A stretch of 64,000 nucleotides of DNA from Opisthocomus hoazin (lineage: Eukaryota > Chordata > Aves > Opisthocomiformes > Opisthocomidae): the NCBI RefSeq assembly GCF_030867145.1, contig NC_134416.1:94465183-94529182 (forward strand), read 5' to 3'. The translations under genes were made by a program, and so were the position numbers. Positions 50,789 to 60,502 of this stretch are shown piece by piece. How positions within the stretch are numbered: the first letter of the stretch is position 1; each line of letters begins with the position of its first letter. The notes beneath the pieces were generated by a model, which was not told the origin of the DNA, made no database searches, and saw only the letters and a program-made list of their open reading frames with translations.

Positions 50789-51328
50789 TGTCCTGGTTTC
50801 GGCTGGGACAGAGTTGATTTTCTTTCTGGTAGATGGTGTAGTACTGTGTTTTTGTTTTGGGGTGAAAATAACGTTGATAACATACCAAAATTTTTAGTTG
50901 TTGCTAGGCAGTCAAGGACTTTTCAGCTTCTCATGCTGCCAGGTGCACGGGAAGGTGGGAAGGGACATAGCTAGGACAGCTGACCCAAAATGACCAAAGT
51001 GATAGTCCATATCATATGACATCATGTTCAGTATATGAACTGGGGGAGCTGGCCAGGGGCAGTGATTGCTGCTTGGGGACTGGCAGGGTATCATTCATTG
51101 GGTGGTGAACAATTGTAATGTGCATCACTTGTTTTGTATATATATATATTTACTATTATTATTATTACTATTATTATTATGTCTTCCTTTGCTTTCCTAT
51201 TACACTGTCTTTATCTCAACCCATGAGTTTTTCCTTTTTTCCTATTCTACCCCCTGATCCCATGGGGTGGGGAGGGGGAGCGAGCAACTGCGTTTTCCTT
51301 AATTGCTGGCTGGGGTTAAACCACAACA
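50789..51328 (+). mobile_element. Solo LTR of a second avian ERV family
   Basis: A 540-bp block with terminal inverted repeats TGTCCTGGTTT and AAACCACAACA, the ends of a very common avian LTR. The body has the characteristic segments GACAGAGTTGATTTTC, TCAAGGACTTTTCAGCTTCTC, GACAGCTGACCCAAAATG, GTATATGAACTGGGGGAGC (TATA region) and TCTCAACCCATGAGTTTT. Bases 51,138-51,180 are (TA)n/(TTA)n-rich, as is usual in this family. No internal retroviral sequence adjoins it, so it is a solo LTR. The flanks CAACA and CAAGG do not form a clean duplication. Confidence 0.88.
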
Positions 51329-53258
51329 CAAGGCTACAAGGGAACCGTGGGGACTATGGAGAGTTAATCCTTCACTACCCTTCATACCCAACTTCCGTCA
51401 CAGTCCTAGTAAAGGTACTTAGCAGGGTTTAAGTGGGAAGGGGTGGAAGTAACATCATGTCAGAGTCAACAAGGCAGAAGGAAGATTATGTGCTGTAAGC
51501 TTCTAGAAATGGCGCCAGAAGCCTAACTGGAGAGGTCCTGAAGGCTGGACCTCTGCCCTGCCTTTGATCACTGGGTCAGCAAGTCCAACAGAGTGACTTT
51601 CATTAGTCTTCTTGTAGAAAGCCAATATTAACCCCATTATCCAACCTGGTCCTACCCCCCCCCCCCCCCTTTCATGTCCTGAGTCCATCCAGCATCGCAG
51701 CACAGTCTGTATGTTGGGGACATTGCTGACCTGTGGTTAGCCCAAATAATTTGCCTAAGTGCTCTCTTCCACAATCAACATTTTAATTCTGAGATGGCTC
51801 ATCTATAGCACTGTTTCACCATTATCATGACCTGGGGCAATCATTTTCATATCTGCCTGCATTTTGACACCTCTGTCTAGCAAACAGCTCCCACTTCCAC
51901 TTCTTCCTACCAACACTTCCTAACTGGAAGGAGTGTTGTGACCAAAGGATCTCTCCAGTTAACAGATCCAGGCTCAATCCATCACCCTGCCCCTGCAACA
52001 GCAAAGTGCTGGCCCATGCCTTCCCTACACCCTGCAGGCTCCAGTCTACATCACAGTCCCCGGGCTGCTGCCGAGCATGAGCATTCAGGAGCCATGTGGA
52101 GTGTGCAGTGCAGAACAGGGAGCAGAATTCGTAGTGAGTGCACAAGGGGATCCAGAAACGTAGAACACGCATCCTACCAAAAGCCATGGAATCCACGCTC
52201 CCAGCCTGCGCATGCGGTGTGCTGCAGGCACCAGGGCACGAGGGCCTGGATTCACACTACTTGGACCGCAGTCACTGCAGCCAGAACTCACATAGTGCAG
52301 CGAGCTCTGTAATTGCCCGATTTATCTCTTCGTTCCACCCCGAACTACCGTGTCTTTCCCTCCCCTTTGGAGCCACCTGACACCTCTTTGGGGATGACAC
52401 CAGATCCACCCCATACCTTGTGCCTGCATTAGCTGAAATGTTGCCCTTTACGGTGCCGGGCACCCGGCCAGCCGTTCTGCAGCCAGCGGCTACGCGTGCA
52501 TAGGGCCGGCGCGCTTGCGCGCAGCTCCGTTCCATTCAGCCTCTCCCGGCAGCTGCTGTGGGGGTGATGGGGACAAGCAGATCTTTTTTCAGCCCCCCTG
52601 GGGATAGGCTTCAACAGGTCTGTTTATTCACTGATTTATGAAATACAACTGCAAATATGATTAAGCCACTGAGAAAGGGAGCCCAGGCTGGGGACTTGGC
52701 TCAGGGCAGGGCTTTTGCCACTGTGCTTGCTGCTGTGCTTGCTCGATTATAACCCTGTCTGCACCACCATCACACGCACAATGCAGTCACAGTGCTGATT
52801 TCATCACTTAGCTATGTATCACACAACTTTATGGCATCAGAAACCCCTTCTGCCGAAGTCTCAAGGCTCTGTGATAAAGGAGACAGAGAAACAATCCTGG
52901 ACATTGCACTGCTCACTGCCAGTAGCCTCTGTCACATCATTATTGTCAGGCAGCACCGAATCCCTGATCCTCATAGGCATGATTGGCTCCTGCAAAAAAA
53001 ACAGCCTTGGTCCTGATGGAATTGAACAGTTTGATCTGTTTCCCCAAAGATGTCAGTGTTCCACCAGTTCAGGTTTGCTTTAGTTTGGAATAAACCCTAA
53101 ATTTTTTTATTATCCTTTCTTGTCAAGCCAGTTTTGCATCTTGTGCCCAGCTCTGCTGAAACCACTGCCTGCCATGCTGAGTAGTTCCAAAGCAGAGACA
53201 CTGGGACCCCCACACATCTCCAGCTGCAACACAGAGTGTCCTCAACATGAAAAATGTC
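51329..53258. other. No gene recognised
   Basis: Unique sequence with a C15 run at 51,655-51,669. Short open frames on both strands show no domain. A small CpG-rich patch at about 52,440-52,560 is listed separately. Confidence 0.5.
52440..52560. promoter_or_regulatory. Small CpG cluster
   Basis: About a dozen CpG in 120 bp, centred on a GCGCGCTTGCGCGC near-palindrome (about 52,508-52,522). It resembles a compact CpG promoter or insulator site, but no transcript start or exon can be tied to it. Confidence 0.25.
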
Positions 53259-53581
53259 GCAGAACCACAGCATGATTGATGCTGGACATGACCTCTGGAC
53301 ATTGGTTAGTCCAACCTCCTGCTCAAAGCAGAGACAGATAGAGCAGGTTGATCAGGGTCTTGTCCAATCAGCTTTTGAATATCTCCAAATGGAGACACCA
53401 CAACCAATGTTTCAATGTTTGGCCACCATCACCATAAAGTCATTTCTCTTATGCTTAAATGGAATTTCCTGCATTTCAATTTGTGCACGTTGCCTCTTGT
53501 CCTGTCACCAAGTACCACTGCGAAGACTCTCGCTGCATCTTTTTTATGCCCTCCCATTGGCTATTTATGCTCATTGATAAG
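53259..53581 (-). mobile_element. Older CR1 copy, 3' part
   Basis: Antisense CR1: the plus strand runs AGAACCACAGCATG, CTCTGGACATTGGTTAGTCC, TTTGAATATCTCCAAATGGA, TGCCTCTTGTCCTGTCACC, then CTCATTGATAAG. It stops at 53,581 where another CR1 begins. The same element resumes at 54,379, giving a split copy. Confidence 0.88.
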
Positions 53582-53660
53582 AACAGAACAGAATAGAATA
53601 GAATAGAATAGAATAGAATAGAATAGAATAGAATAGAATAGAATAGAATAGAATAGAATA
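53582..53660 (-). repeat. (ATTCT)n microsatellite at a CR1 tail
   Basis: About 15 near-perfect units (GAATA in the plus reading), the first two being GAACA. It sits exactly where the inner CR1 should have its ATTCTRTG tail repeat, so it most likely arose from that tail. Confidence 0.9.
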
Positions 53661-54378
53661 ATTTCAGTTGGAGCGAACCTGCAACGATCACCCAGTCCAA
53701 CTGCCTGACCAATGCAGGGCTGACCAGAAGTTAAAGCCTGTTGTTAAGGGCATTGTCCAGATGCCTCTTAAACACTGACAGGCTTGGGGCTTTGAGCCTC
53801 TCTCTAGGAAGCCTGTTCCTGGGTTTGACCACCCTCTTGGTAAAGAAATACTTCCTAATGTCCAGTCTAAACCTCCCGTGGCATAGCTTTGAACCATTCC
53901 CATGCATCCTGGCACCGGGTCCCAGGAATAAGAGCTCAGCACCTCCTTCTCCGCTTCACCTCCTCAGGAAGCTGCAGAGAGCAATGAGGCCACCCCTCAG
54001 CCTCCTTTTCTCCAAACTAGGCAAGCCCAAAGTCCTTAGCCGCTTGTCATAGCACATGTCTTCCAGCCCTTCCACCAGCTTTGTTGTCCTTTGCTGGATG
54101 CATTCAAGGACCTAATGGTGGGGCCCAGCACTGCACACAGCACTCAAGGTGAGGCCGCACCGACGCTGAATACAGCGGGACAATCACCTCTCTTGACCAG
54201 CCAGTTGTGCTGGGTTTGATGCACCCCAGGGTGCGGTTTGCCCTCTCTGCTGCCAGGGCATGCCGCTGACCCACGTTGAGCCTGCTGCCGACCAACACCC
54301 CCATATCCCTTTCTGCAGGGCTGCTCTCCAGACACTCCTCTCCCAGTTTATACTTGTGCCCAGAAATATAAAGAAGTG
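53582..54378 (-). mobile_element. Inner CR1 copy inserted into the older CR1
   Basis: A different CR1 subfamily in the same orientation. Diagnostic plus-strand tracts are GTTCCTGGGTTTGACCACCC, AATGTCCAGTCTAAACCTCC, TGCTGGATGCATTCAAGGAC and CACTGCACACAGCACTCAAG. It is flanked by TAAG on both sides (53,578-53,581 and 54,379-54,382), a likely short target-site duplication. Its 3' tail is the microsatellite below. Confidence 0.85.
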
Positions 54379-54480
54379 TAAGATCTACCTTGACCCTTCT
54401 CTTTCCAGGCTGAACAGTCCCAGCTCTCTCTGACTCTCCTTGTATGATATTTCTTTTAGTAGGTAAAAACCCTCACGACT
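54379..54480 (-). mobile_element. Older CR1 copy, 5' part
   Basis: Continues the split CR1: TAAGATCTACCTTGACCC, then CTTTCCAGGCTGAACAGTCC and CAGCTCTCTCTGACTCTCC, which follow in order from the end of the first part at 53,581. The 5' limit is approximate. Confidence 0.8.
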
Positions 54481-54639
54481 GCAATGTTGTGACTTACTTG
54501 AGTGTGTTTGGCTCCAGCCTCTCATGGTTGCGTTTCAGCCCTTCTCCAATTAAAATAGATCATTATTTGTTGGTATTTTCTTCCTAGTATTCTATACTGT
54601 AACCAAATTACTGTTCAGTCTTTCTGTTTTAAATAGTTT

Positions 54640-55680
54640 AGCTCATTGCTTTCTTTAAGAAGACTTTCTTACAGCCTTAAACCACAGTCCCACCGTGGTT
54701 CTTTTCTGAGCTGTCTCCAGCTTTCCAGCTTGCCTGTGAATGTGGCGCCATCCCCAGGGTTGCCCTGTGAGGCATCAAGCATTGATCACTCACTTCTGCT
54801 TCCCACACTCCTGTTTAGGCCAGCAGGAATCCTGTTAGCTGCCTTTGCTGGAGATCTGACCACCATGAGTGTCTGCCCCTCTTCAGCCACGCAAAGAGTC
54901 CATTAGCCTTTTCTGACATTACCCTAACGCAGTGAGAACTCACACGAACATGTGTATCTTCTATGACTTGCAAAGTTTTTTCAGGGGTCCTTCTGTAAGG
55001 ATGGCTTTTATTTCTATGTGTTCCTACCTGAATACATTTCTCACGTCTGTAAGAAAATGCATTTTGTTTGAATACACCCAACTTACCAAGTTATCCAGAG
55101 TGGCCTGTTCGTCCTGCTGTTTATCACCCTGTTCATGTTTGTGTCATCTGCAGGGTTTTACCTGCGGCGGTTTTGTATTTACTTACAAATCATGGATGGA
55201 AATGTTGACCGGTTTTCATTCAACTATTGATCCCTGCAGAAATCAACCAAAATAACCGAAGAGCATTCCCAACAGACAATTATTTGTTCTGTCCATTGAA
55301 AGTTATCGCTTCACTTGCTCTGTGCTTTATTGACTTTGCATAGCACATCTTAATCAATGCAGCATACTGTAATTTTCTTCATATCAATAGGTCACGTCTC
55401 ACAAAAATTGTGTACCGTAACAGTATGAATTTACTGTATCAAACACAACTTTGTTGTCAAAAGGAATGCTGAGTGTCGCATTCCAAAAAGCTGCGTTCCT
55501 GTTCTATAATTTTCTGTTAACAAGCATCTGTGTCAGATTTTCCATTATTTTTCACAGGATAGCTGTCACCTACCTGGCCTACAGATCCATTGGTCTTAGG
55601 GCTTCTTCACTTTAAATACAGGAACTATGTTGGTACCTTAAGACTCCTTTGCTAATCCTACAGTAATCAAAGAGTAATTA
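54640..55680 (-). mobile_element. Ancient CR1-like LINE remnant
   Basis: Highly diverged antisense CR1 reverse-transcriptase region. On the minus strand the order includes a catalytic-region echo (CAGATGACACAAACATG near 55,150), a KCIQVGTHRNK-like stretch, and MSEKANGLFAWLKRG, which corresponds to the MSQQCALVAKKANG part of younger CR1. Further along, the plus strand shows GGATAGCTGTCACCTACCTG. It is much older than the other CR1 copies; edges are approximate. Confidence 0.65.
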
Positions 55681-56118
55681 AAGCCAAATCCCAGTGGGCC
55701 AGAGTTGAGCAGCATTTATTACATTTTTTGGTAATGAAATATTCTAGGAGATGGAAGTGGAAGGTAGAAAACTGTATCTTGAACAGAGTGAGCATGATGC
55801 TGGTTGATAAGGTAGACTGGGGAGTTGGAAGGAAGACACAAGGGATAAGCGATATAGGGAGCAGGAAAAGTACAAAAGAGTAGTATGGAGGTGATGTTGT
55901 TGAGAAAGGAATGAGTGAAAGGCATTTACCGGGTGATGGGTAGTAGAAAGGGAACGTCAGTGGGGAACGTAAGTAATGTTAAAATGCCAGTGGGTGAGAA
56001 GAACCTGGAAAAAGAGAGCTGGAGGTTGGGGAACTACAGAAGAGTGTGTGCAGGAAAGGATCTGAGGTGGAAGAAAATCTGGGATGCTAGAAAGTATCAT
56101 GCTGGAACAGTGCATTTT
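55681..56118. other. No feature recognised
   Basis: GA-rich, mildly repetitive plus-strand sequence without open frames of note. Confidence 0.5.
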
Positions 56119-56206
56119 TACCCTGCTTCGGCGGGGGGGTTGGACTAGATGACCCACAGAGGTCCCTTCCAACCCCTACTATTCTGTGATTCTGTGATTC
56201 TGTGAT
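56119..56206 (+). mobile_element. CR1 LINE 3' tail fragment
   Basis: CCCTGCTTCGGCG, a G7 run, TTGGACTAGATGACCC, the CCCTTCCAACCCC tract and three tail repeats. It is about 88 bp, lacking any coding part. Confidence 0.9.
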
Positions 56207-57423
56207 TTTTAGAAGTTACAAAACCATCGAGAATGGAACCTGAGCTGGGGATGTTTCCAGCTGTAGGATCAGGCTACGAGCTGGAAGGGGTTACCAGCAG
56301 GATAATCCTGGGGACTGGAAAGAGGTAACAAAGTAAGAACAGCCTGTAACACCTAATTTTCTCCTTGCTGCCTCTTTACAGGATTAAAATGTGCGCCCGG
56401 AAGGACATTGGGGGATTAGGAGAGGTGTATTGCTGGGGAAGAGCTGAAGTGGTGATAGGAAATGGGAGAAGGAAGATCTCCTAGAGGGGTAACCAGGCAT
56501 CTAAAAGAGCGTGAAGGACATTCTTTTAGAACCTGAAGGCAGTACAAAGGAGCAGGTTTGCTTGAACTGGCACTGGATAGTCTTGGAAATGGTTCCTTGG
56601 GAGTGAAGGATTCAGGAGAATAGGAGCAGGGAAGAAGTGGTAGTGGAGGCTCATACAGAGAGGGGCTGACTATTGGGAGGGAGCACTCAGGCTGGAGTAG
56701 GATGAGGACGTACAGCAAGGCAATGGTGTAGGACTGCTGGGAGGTCTGACGAGTGGAATTTTTCTGGGGTTATTCATATGAATAAATTTATGCAACCTGT
56801 GGTTACAGCTCCTCTGCTAGCCTTTCCCAGTGATACCCAGGGAGACCACCCTCACAGTGCTGCTCTCTTCTCAGCTGAATCACACATGTGGGCATTCGTG
56901 TTAGTGAGCTCACCTCTCCACTTGCACCTAAGCCACTCGAGGAGGGAGAGGGGTGAATTGCACTTCAGCAGGGCTGTGGCTGTTTGCAGAAGGCCGTTTT
57001 CCTGAGTGACGGGAACTAGAGGGGGACACTCATGCTAACTGATGTTGAGACTCCTGCTGCTAACAACCCTTTGCGCAGAGGAGCCCGTCTGTCACCTGGT
57101 CCTGAACACAAGGAAACGGGAAGAAATCCGTGGCAGTGGGCATGTTATAACATGTGATTCCCTGTGGCTTTCTCCAGCACCCCACCTCCATGACTCCCAC
57201 CACCTTCTCAACACCATCATCAGTCCCCAGCTACCATCCACTGCCACATGCTGGGGCCTCCCCAGCATGTCCACCCAGCTGGCCTGAAGCCACCCTTCAG
57301 CAGTCCTGGTGGAGGCCCAGGCAGCATCCAGGGGTAGCCACTGCCTTGCACAGGTCATCCTGAGATGGCCGCAGGCTCTGTCGTCCCCCTGCTCTCCCAC
57401 AGCAAGCGGGCCCCCAAAGGCAT
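56207..57423. other. Gene-free stretch downstream of the SBK2-like gene
   Basis: No exon is supported. GA-rich sequence continues to about 56,720. The part beyond the AATAAA at 57,424-57,429 is 3' flank of the kinase gene. Confidence 0.5.
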
Positions 57424-57429
57424 TTTATT
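57424..57429 (-). promoter_or_regulatory. Poly(A) signal of the SBK2-like gene
   Basis: AATAAA on the minus strand, about 300 nt downstream of the stop codon. It is the first such hexamer downstream of the stop and gives a short 3' UTR. Confidence 0.65.
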
Positions 57430-57724
57430 ACGAGGGAAAAAGAGCCACATACAGAAACACAAAAGTGCATATTTTGTTCTATTTCAAGACAAGGCAGGTG
57501 CTGCAGCCCCTAGAAAACATCCTGGAGTCGTTGTGACCGGGAAGCGAGTGGGCGCTTCATGCGCGGAGAGTCATTTCCAAGAGAAAGGAGATGTTTTCAA
57601 GGCCCAAGGAATCAGGAGGAGGTGGCACTGGGCAGCACTGGGCCATGGGGTGAGGACCGTCAGCTGGGAAGGTGCCTGGCTCCGTGGCAGCAGGGACAGC
57701 GCTGCAGAGAAGTTGCTTTCTGGG

Positions 57725-58393
57725 TCACCGTGGCCTCTCCCGCCCAGGCCACCATGGTGCCCCAGACCCCGAAGGCCCTTGCAGGGTGAGACCCGCCTTC
57801 CCTCCCGCCATGGGGGCCAGGCTGGAGGGCTTCGCCGCAGCCCCCTCGCTGCGCCCGTCCTCCAGCCGCCAAGGGCAATCGACGTAGCGCAGCGCCCCGC
57901 TGACGGGGCCGCGCTGGGCGGGGTCCAGGGCCAGCAGGCTGCGCAGCATCAGGGCGGCCTCGGCCGTCAGGCGCTTCCAGTGGCGGGGCAGGTCCTCCTC
58001 CAGGCCCGTCTCCTGCCACAGCATGAAGTCCTCAAAGAAAGGGTCATCTGGCAGGCTCTGCTCCCAGGGGAAGTAGCCAGTCAGCAGGCAGAAAAGCAGC
58101 ACCCCGAAGGCCCAGGCGTCCAGGCTGGTGTCGATGGGCACGCCCTGGGCGTCGGCGGTGTTGCTCAGCTCAGGGGCGGTGTAGGGGATCACCCCGGCCA
58201 CCAGCTTGAGCTTGGTGCCCCTGGGCCGCGTGAGCCCAAAGTCGGTCAGCTTGATGCGCCGGCACTCGGGGTCGAAAAGCAGCACGTTCTCAGGCTTGAC
58301 GTCGCGGTACACGAGCCCTCGGCTGTGGATGAACTCCAGCGCGCTGACGAGCTGCGTGGCGCAGTGCTTGGCGGCTGGCTCGGGGATCCCGTC
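57725..58393 (-). CDS. SBK2: SBK2-like exon 3 with stop
   Basis: Acceptor CCCCGCGCAG|GACGGG after a pyrimidine tract; 222 codons, then TGA at 57,725-57,727. It holds the catalytic loop, DFG, APE and the whole C-lobe, plus a short Pro/Gly/Ser-rich tail. The exon is GC-rich, which explains a long spurious open frame on the opposite strand. Confidence 0.9.
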   Translation of the reverse strand, partial: DGIPEPAAKHCATQLVSALEFIHSRGLVYRDVKPENVLLFDPECRRIKLTDFGLTRPRGTKLKLVAGVIPYTAPELSNTADAQGVPIDTSLDAWAFGVLLFCLLTGYFPWEQSLPDDPFFEDFMLWQETGLEEDLPRHWKRLTAEAALMLRSLLALDPAQRGPVSGALRYVDCPWRLEDGRSEGAAAKPSSLAPMAGGKAGLTLQGPSGSGAPWWPGRERPR

Positions 58394-59773
58394 CTGCGCG
58401 GGGAGAGAGAGGCAGGCGGTGGGGCAAGCGCCGGCAGCCCTGACGGCTGGGCTCTCACCCGCCCGTGCCGCGCTGCGCCAGACCTTGGCGTTTCTGGTCT
58501 GGCACGCCTGAAGCTGCTTCGGCGCCGAGACCCCAGAGAGACCCATGGCCCGTTGCCTGTGTCTCCCTCCCTCCAACCAGCCAGCCCACGGTCCCCGTGG
58601 CCTTGCAGCAGTGCTCACCCTGGGCTTGATGATCGAGATGAGGTCTTTGTGCAGTGCTGGTTCACAGAGGAAGCCATAGTACTGGCTGGACTCGATGGCA
58701 ATGCCAAACATGCCGACGATGGCAGGGTGGGTGGCGAGGGAGAGCGCCACGCAGTACTCGTACAGGAAGGTGTGCAGCTTGGTGCTGGCTTTGGGTAGCA
58801 GCTTGAGAGCCATAGGAGTTCCTGGGGATGGGGAGACTGGGTTAGACTCCCCGGAAAGCTGGTCGCACCAAGGCCAGGCAGAGACGGCACTAAGCAGCCA
58901 TGGCTCCGGACACTCACAGCCCCAGGGAGGTCCCTGGCCTGAAGCTCTCGGTGGATGTATCCTGCAGGCACCAGATATGGGAGCAGGAGCTGCCGCTGTT
59001 GCGAGTTTCGAGCCAGTCAGTGCACGCACAGGAGCACTGGGCAGAGCATTGGAAATTCAGGCTACATGGGCCCATCAGTCTGAGCCAGGACTACTGGGGA
59101 AGAGTAGCATCAGGACCTTGTAGGCACTCACGGGATTTAATGGCCTTGGCCAGCCCCACCTAGGACCTCTACTCACACCCTCTGCCCGTGGGTCTTAGGA
59201 CACCATTTAAGCTCAGGCCTGGGGCTTCAGTCCCTGCCTGAGTTCTCGGGGAAGTGCTGGTTTCCAACTACAGCATATCCATGCTGGTGCCTAGCCATGA
59301 ACCCTGTTGATCCTGACTTGTGCATTGACTTCTCGGCTTGACCTTGGACCTTCCTCATCACTACGACCTTGTCTGATGTTACAGCCTGCCCCCAGGCATC
59401 ACCTGCTCCCTGTCTGGGTGCAATGGGATGGTCACTGGCTGGGGAGGTCCCTGTCCTGCCGGTCTCCCTGGGGACCCCCCACTGTGCCTGGTGCCTGGCC
59501 CCAAGGAGCCACCAGCCCACCCAGCATCCTCGTGAGTGGAGAGGAGGCAAGGCACAGGAGCTCACGGAGCGCAGCCAGTTCCTTACCTCTCTGCCTGTGG
59601 GTCACGAGCATCACGTGGCCATACTTGCCCCTGCCCAGCTCCCGAATAACTTCATAGTGCTCGGCCACCTCGGTGCGCACCAGGCTCTGAGCTGTGATCT
59701 CCAGGAGCTCATCTAGTACAGTTGGTGCTGCTGTCCCTGCCGCTGCCGCAGCTGCAGCTGAGCTCTCAGCCAT
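57725..59773 (-). CDS. SBK2: SBK-family serine/threonine kinase, SBK2-like
   Basis: A cytosolic protein kinase of the SH3-binding kinase (SBK) family, joined as exons 59,773-59,587, 58,821-58,619 and 58,393-57,725: 352 residues, close to the usual SBK2 length. Motifs in order: Gly loop GRGKYGHV (about residues 48-55), ATP-binding Lys in MALKLL, catalytic loop YRDVKPEN, DFG in LTDFGLTRP, APE in YTAPELS, and LDAWAFGVLLFCLLTGYFPW. Tyr in place of the usual HRD His, together with AQSLVRTEVAEHY and LLVTHRQ-like sequence (MLVTHRQRG), points to SBK2 rather than SBK1. The catalytic Lys, Asp and DFG are present, so activity is plausible. The Ala-rich N-terminus is lineage-specific. Human SBK2/SBK3 are heart-enriched, so a cardiac role is a guess. 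All splice sites are GT-AG. Confidence 0.9.
58619..58821 (-). CDS. SBK2: SBK2-like exon 2
   Basis: A 203-nt exon between CCCCAG|GAACT and CCCAGG|GTGAGC. It carries the ATP-binding Lys, the C-helix region FLYEYCVALSL and the hinge EPALHKDL. Exons 1 and 2 total 390 nt, so exon 3 starts in phase 0. Confidence 0.88.
59587..59773 (-). CDS. SBK2: SBK2-like exon 1 (coding part)
   Basis: Starts at ATG 59,771-59,773 in a good Kozak context (GCAATGG) and covers residues 1-62 plus one base. It carries the Ala tract, the pre-kinase helix LDELLEITAQSLVR and the Gly loop. It ends AGAG|GTAAGG, a strong donor in phase 1. An in-frame ATG 14 codons upstream (59,813-59,815) is an alternative start. Confidence 0.88.
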
Positions 59774-59814
59774 TGCTGAGCACTGCAGAAACACCACAGC
59801 CCGGGTCAGGAACA

Positions 59815-59862
59815 TCACAATATGGACACAGAAAACCAGATGGGGCACGTCATGCAAACCAT
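59815..59862 (-). other. uORF in the SBK2-like 5' UTR
   Basis: ATG at 59,860-59,862 opens a 15-codon frame (MVCMTCPIWFSVSIL). Its TGA overlaps the next in-frame ATG of the kinase as TGATG. It would lie in the mRNA if transcription starts about 30 bp downstream of the TATA box. Confidence 0.45.
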
Positions 59863-59924
59863 GCTATGGCAGAGGATATTTCTGCCACTTGGAGCCTGAG
59901 CAGTGTCGCAGCTGTGAGCTTGTG

Positions 59925-59932
59925 CTTTTATA
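59925..59932 (-). promoter_or_regulatory. TATA box of the SBK2-like gene
   Basis: TATAAAAG on the minus strand, about 150 bp upstream of the start ATG, predicting a start site near 59,895-59,900. Just upstream are a T-box core AGGTGT (59,937-59,942) and a near-CArG TCTTATATGA (59,960-59,969), which would fit muscle expression. This is inferred from motifs only. Confidence 0.6.
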
Positions 59933-60033
59933 CAGTACACCTCTGGGCAAAGCCCCTCATCATATAAGATGTCCCTGTATTGAATGAAACCTCCTTCAGC
60001 CCTCTAATCGTCTCTGGCCTCTGGACAGATGCT

Positions 60034-60502
60034 TGAGTCCAGTGGAGGGCTGCAAGGATGAAGAGGGGACTGGAGCATCTCTCCTATGAGAAAAGGCTGA
60101 GGGAACTGGGCTTGTTTAGCCTGAAGAAGAGAAGGCTGCGAGGGGACCTTATAAGTGCTTACAAATATCTGAAGGGTGGGTGTCAGGAGGATGGGGCCAG
60201 ACTCTTTTCAGTGGTGCCCAGCGACAGGACAAGGGGCAACGGGCACAAACTGAAGCAGAGGAAGTTCCAGCTGAACATGAGGAAGAACTTCTTCCCTCTG
60301 AGGGTGACAGAGCACTGGCACAGGCTGCCCAGGGAGGTTGTGGAGTCTCCTTCTCTGGAGATATTCAAAACCCGCCTGGACGCGGCCCTGTGCAGCCTGC
60401 TGTAGGTGACCCTGCTTCGGCAGGGGGGTTGGACTAGATGACCCACAGAGGTCCCTTCCAACCCCAAACATTCTGTGATTCTGTGATCCTGTGATTCTGT
60501 GA
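60034..60502 (+). mobile_element. CR1 LINE 3' end upstream of the SBK2-like gene
   Basis: A 5'-truncated CR1 of about 470 bp, antisense to the kinase gene. Its reading frame is open from about 60,058 to a stop at 60,403-60,405, with [32 protein letters not shown] and ALCSLL. The GATGACCCACAGAGG tract and degenerate tail repeats follow. It differs from the 37- and 43-kb copies at a few coding positions, for example DAALCSLL against DKVLCSLL. Confidence 0.92.

Noticed and set aside
50784..51333. 5-6 bp target-site duplication for the solo LTR
   Set aside because: The flanks CAACA and CAAGG agree at only three bases, so no duplication is claimed.
57365..58798. 477-codon plus-strand open frame
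   Set aside because: It is the mirror of the GC-rich SBK2-like exons and includes intron sequence; no domain of its own.
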